From positions 1 through 23,261 of the forward strand of contig JASFWK010000025.1 in assembly GCA_050049355.1 (NCBI GenBank): a stretch of DNA of 23,261 nucleotides, in the 5' to 3' direction. Origin of the DNA: JASFWK01 sp050049355 (GTDB taxonomy: Bacteria > Chloroflexota > Anaerolineae > B4-G1 > DUEL01). Below are positions 1 to 7,845 of the stretch, in pieces. The stretch's first letter is position 1, and each line of letters begins with the position of its first letter. The position numbers and the translations under genes are program-made. The notes under the pieces were generated by a model that saw only the letters and a program-made list of their open reading frames with translations, had not been told where the DNA came from and made no database searches.

Positions 1-103
1 CGCCACCTATGCCACACTCATCACCATACCTGTGGTCATCGTGACCTACTTCATGCAGCGCTGGATCAAGGCGGGGTACCTGGCTGGCGCTATCAAGGGC
101 TAG
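1..103 (+). CDS. Carbohydrate ABC transporter permease, C-terminal end (partial)
   Basis: This is the last 33 codons of a gene that begins outside the window, read in the frame starting at base 2 and ending at TAG 101-103. The peptide is a hydrophobic helix followed by FMQRWIKAGYLAGAIKG. That tail is typical of MalG/UgpE-type sugar ABC permeases, in which the last membrane helix ends in a short basic tail containing GxxxGxxKG. It would form half of the inner-membrane channel of a sugar importer. The UROD-family gene starts 21 bases later on the same strand, and a matching MalK-type ATPase lies at 2592, which supports the assignment. Only the C-terminus is visible, so substrate and subfamily cannot be read from it; trehalose/maltose-type sugars are inferred from the neighbours. 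Confidence 0.7.
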   Translation, partial: ATYATLITIPVVIVTYFMQRWIKAGYLAGAIKG

Positions 104-124
104 AAGGTAAGCCGCTGTTGTGAC

Positions 125-1219
125 GTGGACACCGCAATGACCGGAAGGGAGCGCATCCTTGCCACCTTGCGCGGCGAGGAGACCGATCGTCTGTGTTGGG
201 CGCCCCTCGTCGACGCATACTTCACCTCGTCGCTGCCCGAGCAGGGATACGAAGAGCTCAGCGTCCCCGACGCAGTCCGCCTTGTGGGCGCCGATGTCAT
301 CGAACGACACTGCCCCACAGTCCGACAGGTAGAGGATCCCTCCATCGCTCGTCGAACGGAGAGGCGAGTTGACGGCGAACGCGAGATCATCGAGACCTCG
401 GTGGGCAACCTGACGATTGAGAGGCACTCAAGCAGAAAGGGCCACACGAGCTACATCAGCAAACATCCAGTCGTGACGGTAGAGGATGTCAGGGCGCTGC
501 AATACGTGAAGGAACACACACGCTACGTGGAGGACTTCGCCGCGCTGCGAGAGCGCGATCGGCGCATCGGCGACGACGGCATCGCCACAAGCAGCGGGCC
601 TACGTCGCCTATTCAAGAGTTCCTCCAGACCCTGTGTGGCGTTCAGCAAACCATCTACCTGCTGAAGGATCACCCAGATGAGGTTGAGACGTGCTTCGAG
701 GTGATGCACGAGAAGAACAGGGAAGCATATCGGCTGATATGCGAAGGGCCTGCAGAGGTCGTCATCGACTACGAGGACACCTCATCGACGGTCATTAGCC
801 CCACCTTTTTCCGTAAGTACTGCGCGCCGTTCATCGACGACTATGCCGACATCTGCCACGAGGCTGGCAAGATCTTCGTCACGCATATGTGCGGCAAGAT
901 CTCTGCCTTCAGCGAGCAGATCGGAGCCGGGCGTCAGGACGGCGTAGATTCGGTCTGCCCGCCGCCCACGGGGGATACCTGGTCTCACGAGGCCCGGCAA
1001 GCCTGGGGGCCGGAAAAGGTGATCATCGGCGGGCTCGACCCCCCGACGCTGGAGCGTGTGAGCGCCGAGGAGACGCGTGAATACGTCGCCAGTGTTCTGG
1101 ACCAGATGCCGACTTTCCGCCGCTTTATCCTTTCCACAGGCGACGCAACTGCCTATCGCACGCCGGTGGAGAACCTGCGTGCCACCACCAAGATCGTGAA
1201 CAACTACCCCTGGAAGTGA
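125..1219 (+). CDS. Uroporphyrinogen decarboxylase (UROD)-family protein, MtaA/CmuA-like
   Basis: The 364-residue product has the UROD/methylcobamide methyltransferase fold pattern. It opens with a TGRERILATLRGEETDR-like N-terminus and carries a mid-protein GPTSPIQ segment and a C-terminal GGLDPPTLERVSAEETREYV segment. True HemE acts on uroporphyrinogen, whereas MtaA/CmuA-type relatives move methyl groups between corrinoid and thiol using zinc. An H-x-C pair (His254, Cys256) matches the first two zinc ligands of MtaA-type enzymes. The later Cys of that family would fall in the STGDATAYRTP segment, where Asp340 is found instead. Start: GTG 125 is used; ATG 137 is equally possible, and neither has a strong Shine-Dalgarno. 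It sits inside the sugar-transport locus, so a role in corrinoid or haem metabolism is not supported by context. The family call is solid, the reaction is not known. Confidence 0.8.
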   Translation: MDTAMTGRERILATLRGEETDRLCWAPLVDAYFTSSLPEQGYEELSVPDAVRLVGADVIERHCPTVRQVEDPSIARRTERRVDGEREIIETSVGNLTIERHSSRKGHTSYISKHPVVTVEDVRALQYVKEHTRYVEDFAALRERDRRIGDDGIATSSGPTSPIQEFLQTLCGVQQTIYLLKDHPDEVETCFEVMHEKNREAYRLICEGPAEVVIDYEDTSSTVISPTFFRKYCAPFIDDYADICHEAGKIFVTHMCGKISAFSEQIGAGRQDGVDSVCPPPTGDTWSHEARQAWGPEKVIIGGLDPPTLERVSAEETREYVASVLDQMPTFRRFILSTGDATAYRTPVENLRATTKIVNNYPWK

Positions 1220-1237
1220 GTTAGGAGACTACGCACA

Positions 1238-2476
1238 ATGCTACAACAAGTCGAACTGCAAGAGAAGACACTGGCTGACTACGACTCCATCGTGGACGAG
1301 GAAGTCATCGAAGAGATCCGCGCGCTGGCGGAACCGCTCCAAGGCGCTCGGGTCGTGCACATCAATGCCACCGCTTTCGGAGGCGGAGTGGCCGAGATGC
1401 TGCAGACGCTGGTACCGTTAATGCGAGACGTGGGACTAGATGCGGAGTGGCAGGTTATCGAAGGCACAGAGGAGTTCTTCAATGTCACCAAGGCCTGCCA
1501 CAACGGGCTGCAGGGAATGGATCTGCCGTTCACAGAGGGAATGAAGGAGATCTGGCAGCGCTACAACGAGATAAACGCGAAGAAGTTTGAAGGAGACTAC
1601 GACTTTGTCGTCATCCACGACCCCCAGCCTGCCGGTCTGCACCGCTATCGTGGGGACGGAAGAGGACAGCACTGGATCTGGCGTTCCCACATTGACACTT
1701 CCCATCCCAACCCAGCCTACTGGGATTTCTTCGCACCCTACGTCGCCGAGTACGAGGCCGGCATATTCACGCTGGAGCAGTACGTGGGGCCAGATGTGGC
1801 CTTTGAACACCTGGTGATCATCAGACCAGCCATTGATCCCCTCACGCCCAAGAACGCGCCGATGACGCGCGACAAAGCCCGCGAGATCATGGCTCCTTTC
1901 GGCGTGGACGCGAGCCACCCGCTCATAGCCCAGGTCAGCCGCTTCGACCCTTGGAAGGACCCGCTGGGCGTGATAGACGCCTATCGCATCGTCAAGCAGC
2001 AGTTCCCCAAGCTGCGACTGGCCCTAATGGCCTCCATGGCGGACGACGATCCTGAGGGATGGTTGTACTATGAGCGCATCAACGAGTACACCGACAATGA
2101 TCCCGATATCCATGTCCTGTGCTTCCAACGCAGCAACGATGAGGAAGTGAATGCCCTTCAGACCCTGTCCGACGTGGTCATCCAGAAATCGACGCGCGAA
2201 GGGTTCGGCCTGGTGGTGACCGAGGCACTGTGGAAGGCGAGACCAGTGGTCGGTGGGAACGTGGGGGGGATCCCGCTGCAGATCATCGACGGTGAGACCG
2301 GCTTCCTTGTGAATTCGGTGGAGGGATGCGCGGAGAAGACAGCGTACCTCCTGGAGCATCCAGAGGAGGCAAAGCGGCTGGGTGAGGCGGGGCGGGAACA
2401 CGTGCGCCACAACTTCCTCACCACGCGCCATCTGAAGGACTATCTAGAGCTGTTTCGCCAGATGGAGGAATCCTGA
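1238..2476 (+). CDS. treT: Trehalose synthase (glycosyltransferring, TreT-like), GT4 family
   Basis: The 412-residue product is a GT-B glycosyltransferase. Residues about 33-58 carry the HINATAFGGGVAEML signature shared by TreT-type trehalose synthases. The C-terminal half has the GT4 EX7E motif (Glu321 to Glu329) followed by a GGNVGGIPLQI nucleotide-sugar-binding loop. TreT joins an NDP-glucose donor to free glucose to make trehalose, reversibly (EC 2.4.1.245), in the cytoplasm. An AGGAG Shine-Dalgarno lies at about 1222-1226 before ATG 1238. The locus of sugar permease, TreT and MalK resembles the trehalose/maltose importer clusters of Thermococcus/Pyrococcus, where TreT works beside the transporter. 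Family members differ in donor preference, so the nucleotide cannot be read here. A plain GT4 transferase of other specificity is the alternative. Confidence 0.82.
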   Translation: MLQQVELQEKTLADYDSIVDEEVIEEIRALAEPLQGARVVHINATAFGGGVAEMLQTLVPLMRDVGLDAEWQVIEGTEEFFNVTKACHNGLQGMDLPFTEGMKEIWQRYNEINAKKFEGDYDFVVIHDPQPAGLHRYRGDGRGQHWIWRSHIDTSHPNPAYWDFFAPYVAEYEAGIFTLEQYVGPDVAFEHLVIIRPAIDPLTPKNAPMTRDKAREIMAPFGVDASHPLIAQVSRFDPWKDPLGVIDAYRIVKQQFPKLRLALMASMADDDPEGWLYYERINEYTDNDPDIHVLCFQRSNDEEVNALQTLSDVVIQKSTREGFGLVVTEALWKARPVVGGNVGGIPLQIIDGETGFLVNSVEGCAEKTAYLLEHPEEAKRLGEAGREHVRHNFLTTRHLKDYLELFRQMEES

Positions 2477-2531
2477 TTCTCTTGGACACTCTTCAAGCGA
2501 ACAGCAGGTTGCACCGCTTTACAGGCTCAGC

Positions 2532-2560
2532 TTGTTACATTATTAGTATCATGGTAGAGT
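2532..2560 (+). promoter_or_regulatory. Candidate sigma-70-like promoter before the MalK-type ATPase gene
   Basis: The 115-base gap before the ATPase gene is the only AT-rich patch nearby. It holds TTGTTA (2532-2537), a 17-base spacer and TAGAGT (2555-2560), which is four of six matches to the -10 consensus. Transcription would start about 25 bases before ATG 2592. This is pattern matching only. The gene may equally be read through from treT. Confidence 0.3.
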
Positions 2561-2591
2561 AATAGATAGCTGGCCAGAAAGGATTTAACAT

Positions 2592-3692
2592 ATGGCAAGT
2601 GTGACCTACGAACACGTCACGAAGCACTTTGGCTCTGTAGTGGCAGTCGAAGATCTGAACATCGAGATCGAGGACAAGGAATTCCTGGTCTTTGTTGGCC
2701 CTTCGGGCTGCGGCAAGTCGACCAGCCTGCGCCTGCTGGCCGGACTGGAGGAGATCACCGAGGGGAATATCTACATTGGCGACCGTCTGGTAAACGAGGT
2801 GCCACCCAAGGATCGAGACATCGCCATGGTCTTCCAGTCCTATGCTCTCTATCCACATATGAACGTGTACGACAATATGGCGTTCGGACTCAAACTGCGG
2901 AAGCTGCCGACCGAGGAGATCGATCAGCGGGTACGCGACGCAGCACTGATACTGGGTATAGAGGACCTGCTAGAGCGGAAGCCCAAACAGCTCTCCGGCG
3001 GACAGCGGCAGCGAGTGGCGGTGGGGCGCGCAATCGTGAGGAAGCCGAATGTCTTCCTGATGGATGAGCCACTCTCCAACCTGGACGCCAAGCTGCGAGT
3101 TCAGGCTCGCGCCGAACTCAGCAAGCTTCACCAGCGGCTGGGGACCACCTTCATCTACGTCACTCATGACCAGGTGGAGGCAATGACCATGGGGACCCGA
3201 ATCGCGGTGCTGAACGAGGGGATCCTGCAGCAGATTGACACCCCTCAGAACCTGTATAACCGCCCGGCCAATCTCTTCGTCGCTGGCTTCATCGGCAGCC
3301 CGGCCATGAATTTCCTCTTCGCCACGCTCGTGCAGCAAAACGGCAAGATTTGCGTCGATTCCAGGGATTGCCTGCTCCCCATCCCCGACAATCAGCAGGA
3401 CGTCTATCGGCCTCACCTGGGCAAGGAGATCGTCTTCGGTATACGGCCCTCGGACGTTCACGACCCCGACTATGCACCACCGGGCATCGAGGGGGCCCTC
3501 ATCGATGCAAGAGTCAGTGTGGTAGAGTTGATGGGCAACGAGGTCGTCGTCTACCTGGAGACAGAGCACCAGGAATTACTGGGTCGCTTCGACCCACGCA
3601 CCTCCGCCCGCGTAGGCCAGAACATGTCCGTCGCCCTGAACATGAACCAGATGCACATCTTCGACCGAGATACTGAGAAAGCGCTCCGGTAG
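2592..3692 (+). CDS. Sugar ABC transporter ATP-binding protein, MalK/UgpC/MsmK type
   Basis: This 366-residue ATPase energises a carbohydrate importer on the cytoplasmic face of the membrane. Walker A is GPSGCGKST at 36-44, the ABC signature is LSGGQ at 134-138, and Walker B is VFLMDEPLSNLDAKL with Asp158 and Glu159. The switch His lies in the following YVTHDQVEAMT segment. The extra C-terminal domain (about residues 235-366), with FIGSPAMNF and FGIRPSDV segments, is the TOBE-type regulatory domain typical of MalK/UgpC and explains the length. The matching permease end is at 1-103. MsmK-type ATPases often serve several transporters, so its partner may not be only the local permease. ATG 2592 is preceded by AAAGGA, and an AT-rich candidate promoter lies just upstream. 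Confidence 0.93.
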   Translation: MASVTYEHVTKHFGSVVAVEDLNIEIEDKEFLVFVGPSGCGKSTSLRLLAGLEEITEGNIYIGDRLVNEVPPKDRDIAMVFQSYALYPHMNVYDNMAFGLKLRKLPTEEIDQRVRDAALILGIEDLLERKPKQLSGGQRQRVAVGRAIVRKPNVFLMDEPLSNLDAKLRVQARAELSKLHQRLGTTFIYVTHDQVEAMTMGTRIAVLNEGILQQIDTPQNLYNRPANLFVAGFIGSPAMNFLFATLVQQNGKICVDSRDCLLPIPDNQQDVYRPHLGKEIVFGIRPSDVHDPDYAPPGIEGALIDARVSVVELMGNEVVVYLETEHQELLGRFDPRTSARVGQNMSVALNMNQMHIFDRDTEKALR

Positions 3693-4302
3693 GAGCCAGT
3701 ACGACTGCCCCGTGCGTCTGACCGACGGGATCCAAGTCTGACTTCGGCGGATGTTTGACCGACGTGTGAAGAGATGTCGCTTGTGACAAGGCGCCATCGG
3801 CAGGTTCAGACGACCGACGTGGGCGGGTTCGGGCCTCCTTGCTCCTCAATACGAAGCGCGAAGGGCACAACCCGATTCTGTCCTGGGATCTGCAGACCCG
3901 CCCCGAGATCGACCTTTGGATGGGGGCTCTGACCGAACGCGGCCAGGCCGTCAGGGCGCACCGCCTGCGCAGACGACCAGGGGGCTACCTCGCCAAGGTG
4001 CCCTACTCTGCCAACATAGGCTGTAAGGTCCAGTTGGCCGCGCCGGCAACCTCGATCAGCCATCAGATTCCAACCGCCCCCAGCCAATCCCACCGGCAAT
4101 CAGAGCCAAGTCCAGCGACCTGCGGTTGCCCCGTATTCGGCTAAAGGATGGGCACCGAGGGCACCGTCCAACCCGCAGCTCAAGCCCAATGGCGTCAAGC
4201 GTTGAGCGCAGAGGCATCCAGCCACGCCGTTGGGAGGAGCATAGTCAGAAAGTACTCAACGCACTCGGGTCGACACACACTATCCGGCAAGGAGGGGCCC
4301 AG
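3693..4302 (+). other. Gene-poor 610-base gap
   Basis: No intact gene is convincing in this stretch between the MalK-type ATPase and the PfpI-family gene. An open frame at 3839-4144 lacks a Shine-Dalgarno and has a low-complexity, Arg/Pro-rich second half. Its first half may be a decayed reductase fragment (see the pseudogene entry). An open frame reading from 4126 into the PfpI gene is only the upstream extension of that gene. I see no clear terminator hairpin, tRNA or repeat here. Confidence 0.5.
3839..3970 (+). pseudogene. Possible remnant of a 2-dehydropantoate 2-reductase-like C-terminal domain
   Basis: Read in the frame of 3839, the peptide includes ILSWDLQTRPEIDLWMGAL followed by TERGQ. 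This resembles the conserved helix of ketopantoate reductases (PanE/ApbA family), where a D-l-x-x-x-R-x-T-E-I-D-x-x-N-G-A-x-x-x-x-G pattern occurs. After about residue 45 the resemblance stops and the sequence becomes Arg/Pro-rich. No Rossmann nucleotide-binding N-terminus is visible upstream. If real, this is a truncated, decayed copy in a region otherwise lacking genes. A chance resemblance is quite possible. Confidence 0.25.
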
Positions 4303-4821
4303 ATGGAATTGAAAGGGAAGCGCATCGCCATTCTGGCCGAGGACAACTACCAGGAGCTAGAGTTATGGTATCCGCTCCTGCGTATGCGAGAGGCGGGAGC
4401 CGAGGTAAAGGTCGTCGGGATGCCCGGCGTGGAGGTCTATCACAGCAAACATGGCTACCCTGTGAACCCCGACGTCGCCGCCAGTGACGTATCGGCCGAG
4501 GATTTCGACGCCGTCATCGTACCAGGGGGTTATGCACCGGATCGAATGCGTCGCCACCCACCCATGCTCGACCTGGTGAGGGGCGTCTTCGAACGCGGGG
4601 GGATCATCGGTGCAATCTGCCACGCCGGGTGGGTGCCTATCTCCGCGGGCATCGTGAAGGGGAAACGACTCACCTCTGTCTCTGCGATCAAAGACGACCT
4701 CATCAACGCCGGAGCCGAGTGGGTAGATCAGGAGGTGGTGCAGGACGATAACCTGATCACTTCACGCATGCCTGGCGATCTACCAGCCTTCTGTCGTGCA
4801 ATCATCGCCGCGCTCAGATGA
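4303..4821 (+). CDS. PfpI/DJ-1 family protein (type 1 glutamine amidotransferase-like)
   Basis: This 172-residue protein has the class I glutamine amidotransferase-like fold of PfpI intracellular proteases and DJ-1/YajL/Hsp31-type stress proteins. A conserved Glu lies in the N-terminal YQELELWYP segment (Glu18). The nucleophile elbow is AICHAGW with Cys106 and His107. VPGGYAPD (73-80) is the usual loop before it. The open frame extends upstream to 4126, but ATG 4303 is preceded by a strong AAGGAGGGG Shine-Dalgarno (about 4289-4297) and begins exactly where the family begins (MELKGKRIAILAEDNYQE). The upstream extension is low-complexity and is excluded. Family members have been described as proteases, chaperones or deglycases, and the sequence does not decide which. 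It precedes superoxide reductase and FtsH, fitting a protein/oxidative stress group. Confidence 0.9.
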   Translation: MELKGKRIAILAEDNYQELELWYPLLRMREAGAEVKVVGMPGVEVYHSKHGYPVNPDVAASDVSAEDFDAVIVPGGYAPDRMRRHPPMLDLVRGVFERGGIIGAICHAGWVPISAGIVKGKRLTSVSAIKDDLINAGAEWVDQEVVQDDNLITSRMPGDLPAFCRAIIAALR

Positions 4822-5001
4822 GGTCATCCAATCAGTCCCCTGGCGGCATTTGGTACCGCGGTGTTCCTTCAGAATCACGTACGGTGCCGGTCCAGACGGG
4901 TCTAGCATACGCACCAGAGAGATCCAGGCGACGAGTCATCCGGAAGAGTGAGCGGTGAAAGCTCGTCGGAGATCACAAGTTGAGAATGGAGGAGGGACAA
5001 G

Positions 5002-5391
5002 ATGCTGGGGGAGAAGATCCAACACGCAGATTGGAAGAAGGAGAAACACGTACCGGTCATTGAATGTCCAGATAGCGTTGAAGCAGACGAGTTCTTCGGC
5101 GTCAAACTCACCCTGGGAAAGGAGATCGCCCACCCCAACACCACCGAACATCACATGCGGTGGATCGTCCTCTACTTCCACCCCGAAGGGGAGAAGTTCA
5201 CCTACGAAGTGGGCCGTTTCGAGTTCAACGCCCACGGCGAATCCACCAGGGGTCCGAATGAAGGGCCTGTCTACACACACCACGAGGTCGCCACTTCAAT
5301 GAGGATCAACAAACCCGGTACACTCTACGCTCTCACGCTGTGCAACATCCACGGGCTGTGGGAGAGTTCGAAGGAGATCGAGCTCCTATAG
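5002..5391 (+). CDS. Superoxide reductase (neelaredoxin / class II desulfoferrodoxin type)
   Basis: This 129-residue cytoplasmic non-haem iron protein would reduce superoxide to hydrogen peroxide, taking electrons from rubredoxin-like donors. All ligands of the Fe[His4Cys] site can be read: His16 in the E-K-H-V-P-V-I-E motif, His44 (HPN), His50 (TEHH), and Cys114 and His117 in CNIHGLW. The Glu14-Lys15 pair of the catalytic loop is present. The N-terminal desulforedoxin Cys4 domain of class I enzymes is absent, and the length matches the one-iron class. A clear GGAGGGA Shine-Dalgarno (about 4989-4995) precedes ATG 5002. SOR is typical of anaerobes and microaerophiles, which fits oxygen exposure being a stress for this organism. 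No rubredoxin gene is seen nearby. Confidence 0.95.
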   Translation: MLGEKIQHADWKKEKHVPVIECPDSVEADEFFGVKLTLGKEIAHPNTTEHHMRWIVLYFHPEGEKFTYEVGRFEFNAHGESTRGPNEGPVYTHHEVATSMRINKPGTLYALTLCNIHGLWESSKEIELL

Positions 5392-5663
5392 ACACTTGAG
5401 CCGAACATAGGAAGGCGGGCTCCCTCGCGCTCTTCGCTTGCACGGACGAGGCCGGGATTGCTCGCTCAGCACAGCTGCATATCCGCGCTCCGTTCGGAGA
5501 GGGAAGGCAGCCCTGCAAATCGTGGCTGTGTGTGGAGGGGCGGTAGAGCAGACGGTCGTGCAACGCCCTGGAGCCCAGATATGGAAGGCTGCGTTCACTC
5601 CGGCTGGAATTCCGCCGCCGACCGACACGGCCTGAAGCATTCGCAGAAAGGACCAAAGAATCG

Positions 5664-7580
5664 GTGAGTCGAATCGATAAACAGAAACAAGATCGGGAAA
5701 CTCGACCGCAGGATAGATCCAATCTACCTGGCTGCGGCCTGAGGGGGATCTCTATCTGGCTCCTCGCCATCGCCTCCATCGCACTGCTGGCGTGGGGTCC
5801 ACTGAGGGAGCGCTTGGATAGAGCCCCCCGGATCGGCTATAGTACATTCCGTCAGCAGGTGCAAGCGGGCAACGTGGAACAGGTCACCGTGATCGGAGAG
5901 CAGATCGAGGGTCAACTGAAGCAGGCAGCAGAGAAGGAGAACGTCGACGGCGAGACCGTCACGTACACGGAGTTTGTGACCTACCTCCCGTCCTTCGGCG
6001 ATGATGAACTCCTCTCACTGTTGGAGGCGCAGGAGGTTGAGATCGAGACAGAGCCGGAGACAGGTTTCTCCTGGTTGGACATCGCGCTCAACCTATTCCC
6101 CCTTGTATTGCTTGGCGCATTCGGCTATTTGCTCCTCGCCCGCATACAGGGTCGGGGTCAGAACGCTCTATCCATCTTCTCCATGAGGAAGAGCAAGGCC
6201 CGTCTGTATGATCGCCGAAAAGAACGTACCACCTTTGACGACGTGGCCGGCTTGCGAGGACCCAAGGCCGAACTTCAGGAAATAATCGAGTTTCTAAAGG
6301 ACCCGACCCGGTTCCAGCGCCTGGGCGGAGAGATACCCAAGGGGGTGCTGCTCGTCGGGCCGCCAGGGACCGGCAAGACCCTGCTGGCCCGGGCGGTGGC
6401 CGGCGAAGCCGGCGTCCATTTCTTCAGCATCACCGGCTCCGACTTCATGGAGATGTTCGTCGGCGTGGGGGCCTCACGGGTGCGAGATCTGTTCAGCGAA
6501 GCGAAGAAAGCCTCCCCCAGCATCATCTTCATAGATGAGTTGGATTCCATTGGCCGACGCCGAGGCGCCGGCCTTGGTGGCGGTCACGACGAGCGAGAGC
6601 AGACGCTCAACCAACTTCTATCGGAGATGGACGGCTTTGAGCCGAACGAGGACATCATCGTAATGGCAGCCACCAACCGGCCCGATATCCTCGACCCTGC
6701 CCTGCTGCGGCCGGGGAGATTTGATCGGCGCATCACGGTCGATCTGCCAACCCTCCAGGATCGGGTGGAGATCCTCAAGATCCACGCCCGCGACAAGTCG
6801 CTGGCGGACGAGATCGACTTTGAGCGAATCGCGCGAGGCACCCCCGGCTTCAGTGGCGCCGACCTCGAAAACCTGCTCAACGAGGGCGCCCTGCTGGCCG
6901 CCCGCAAGGAGAAGGACGCGGTCGAACGCGAGGACATCGAGGAAGCAAGGGACAAGGTTCTGATGGGCCTGGAGCGAGAGAGCCTCGCGCTGACGGACGA
7001 AGAATGCAACCTCCTCGCCTACCACGAAGCGGGTCACGCCGTCCTCGCCGCTGTGCTGCCAAATACCGATCCTATTCACAAGGTCACGATAGTACCCCGC
7101 GGCAGGTCGATGGGGGCAACGCAGCAACTCCCTGAGAGGGAGAGATACATCTATCAACGCGAGTATATGCTGGATCGGCTGGCGGTGATGATGGGGGGAC
7201 GGGCGGCCGAGGAGCTGGTATTCGAAACCTCCACCAGTGGGGCCGAGAACGATCTCAAGCAGGGAACTCGCCTGGCCCGCAAGATGGTCCTGGACTGGGG
7301 CATGAGCGAGCGGCTGGGACACGTCGCCCTGGGCGGCCGACGGGAGCAGGTCTTCCTGGGCGAGGAGATCGCACACCGCCGGGAATACAGCGAGATGACC
7401 GCGCGCGAGGCGGATGAGGAAATCAAGTCAATCCTCGATAGATCATACGAGCGGGCTATCAGCGCGCTGAAAGAGCACCGTGATGCACTCGAACGACTGG
7501 CAACCAGGTTGTTGGAGAAAGAGGAGATTCCCGGTGAGGAGGTTCTTGAATTGGTCGGGGCAGACAAGGGGGCCCTGTAA
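5664..7580 (+). CDS. ftsH: ATP-dependent zinc metalloprotease FtsH
   Basis: This 638-residue membrane AAA+ protease degrades misassembled membrane proteins and short-lived regulators. Domains in order are: a basic N-terminus, TM1 at about 29-46, an FtsH extracytoplasmic domain, TM2 at about 135-158, the AAA+ module and the M41 peptidase. Walker A is GPPGTGKT (232-239). Walker B is IIFIDELDSIG. The second region of homology contains AATNRPDILDPALLRPGRFDRR. Zinc ligands are HEAGH (454-458) with Asp530 in the SGAENDLKQGT segment as the third ligand. The start is GTG 5664 with a weak AAAGGA upstream; no better in-frame start is seen. Length is normal and the C-terminal tail is short. About 270 bases separate it from the SOR gene, with no obvious terminator, so co-transcription is uncertain. 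Confidence 0.96.
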   Translation: MSRIDKQKQDRETRPQDRSNLPGCGLRGISIWLLAIASIALLAWGPLRERLDRAPRIGYSTFRQQVQAGNVEQVTVIGEQIEGQLKQAAEKENVDGETVTYTEFVTYLPSFGDDELLSLLEAQEVEIETEPETGFSWLDIALNLFPLVLLGAFGYLLLARIQGRGQNALSIFSMRKSKARLYDRRKERTTFDDVAGLRGPKAELQEIIEFLKDPTRFQRLGGEIPKGVLLVGPPGTGKTLLARAVAGEAGVHFFSITGSDFMEMFVGVGASRVRDLFSEAKKASPSIIFIDELDSIGRRRGAGLGGGHDEREQTLNQLLSEMDGFEPNEDIIVMAATNRPDILDPALLRPGRFDRRITVDLPTLQDRVEILKIHARDKSLADEIDFERIARGTPGFSGADLENLLNEGALLAARKEKDAVEREDIEEARDKVLMGLERESLALTDEECNLLAYHEAGHAVLAAVLPNTDPIHKVTIVPRGRSMGATQQLPERERYIYQREYMLDRLAVMMGGRAAEELVFETSTSGAENDLKQGTRLARKMVLDWGMSERLGHVALGGRREQVFLGEEIAHRREYSEMTAREADEEIKSILDRSYERAISALKEHRDALERLATRLLEKEEIPGEEVLELVGADKGAL

Positions 7581-7610
7581 CCACGGAGGAGGCGGGAGAG
7601 TTGCAGGGTG

Positions 7611-7718
7611 ATGGGCAGGAATTATCCGTGTAAGATAGTCATCACCGGCCGGGCGGCGACCAATGAGTTCATCCTCTTCAAATTGCACCCGGGTTCCTCA
7701 AAGGAGTTGACCTACTAG
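7611..7718 (+). CDS. Possible 35-codon small ORF of unknown function
   Basis: An ATG at 7611 opens a 35-codon frame ending in TAG 7716-7718, between ftsH and the MBL-rhodanese gene. The upstream GGAGGAGGCGGGAG stretch (about 7585-7598) is a strong purine tract but sits 12 or more bases away. The predicted peptide is mixed polar/hydrophobic with no recognisable domain, signal peptide or Cys motif. It could be a genuine leader peptide in front of the structured region at 7718-7824, or simply chance open frame. I do not recognise the sequence. Confidence 0.2.
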   Translation: MGRNYPCKIVITGRAATNEFILFKLHPGSSKELTY

Positions 7719-7792
7719 GACTCCCTCACCGAGTGGAGTCCTCATCCGGGAGCCCGGCGGTGACCGGAGAGAATCCTCGTCAGCGAGACGAC
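7718..7792 (+). promoter_or_regulatory. Multi-hairpin leader upstream of the MBL-rhodanese gene
   Basis: The stretch folds into several adjacent helices. One hairpin at 7718-7741 pairs GGACTCC with GGAGTCC, plus an inner CTC/GAG. A compact CCGG-GAGC-CCGG hairpin lies at about 7747-7758. A longer-range pairing of GGCGGT (7756-7761) with ACCGCC (7791-7796) encloses a CGTC/GACG hairpin (7778-7790). Some of these are mutually exclusive, as in a switch. It matches none of the common riboswitch consensus sequences that I can recall. A regulatory role is inferred from location and density of helices only. Confidence 0.3.
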
Positions 7793-7824
7793 CGCCTGCC
7801 CCCCCATAAGGGATGGGGCAGGCG
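7793..7824 (+). repeat. Strong GC-rich hairpin just upstream of the MBL-rhodanese start codon
   Basis: CGCCTGCCCC (7793-7802) pairs perfectly with GGGGCAGGCG (7815-7824). CCC/GGG extends the stem inside after a two-base AT bulge, leaving an ATAA loop. The helix ends 21 bases before ATG 7846. No T-run follows, so it is not a classical rho-independent terminator. It could act as an attenuator, an mRNA-stabilising 5' structure or part of the larger leader. It also argues against translation starting at GTG/ATG codons inside the hairpin. Confidence 0.5.
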
Positions 7825-7845
7825 CATCGATCAGGGAGTACGGAC

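Noticed and set aside
4126..4302. N-terminal extension of the PfpI gene
   Set aside because: Low-complexity basic sequence, while ATG 4303 has a strong Shine-Dalgarno and matches the family start.
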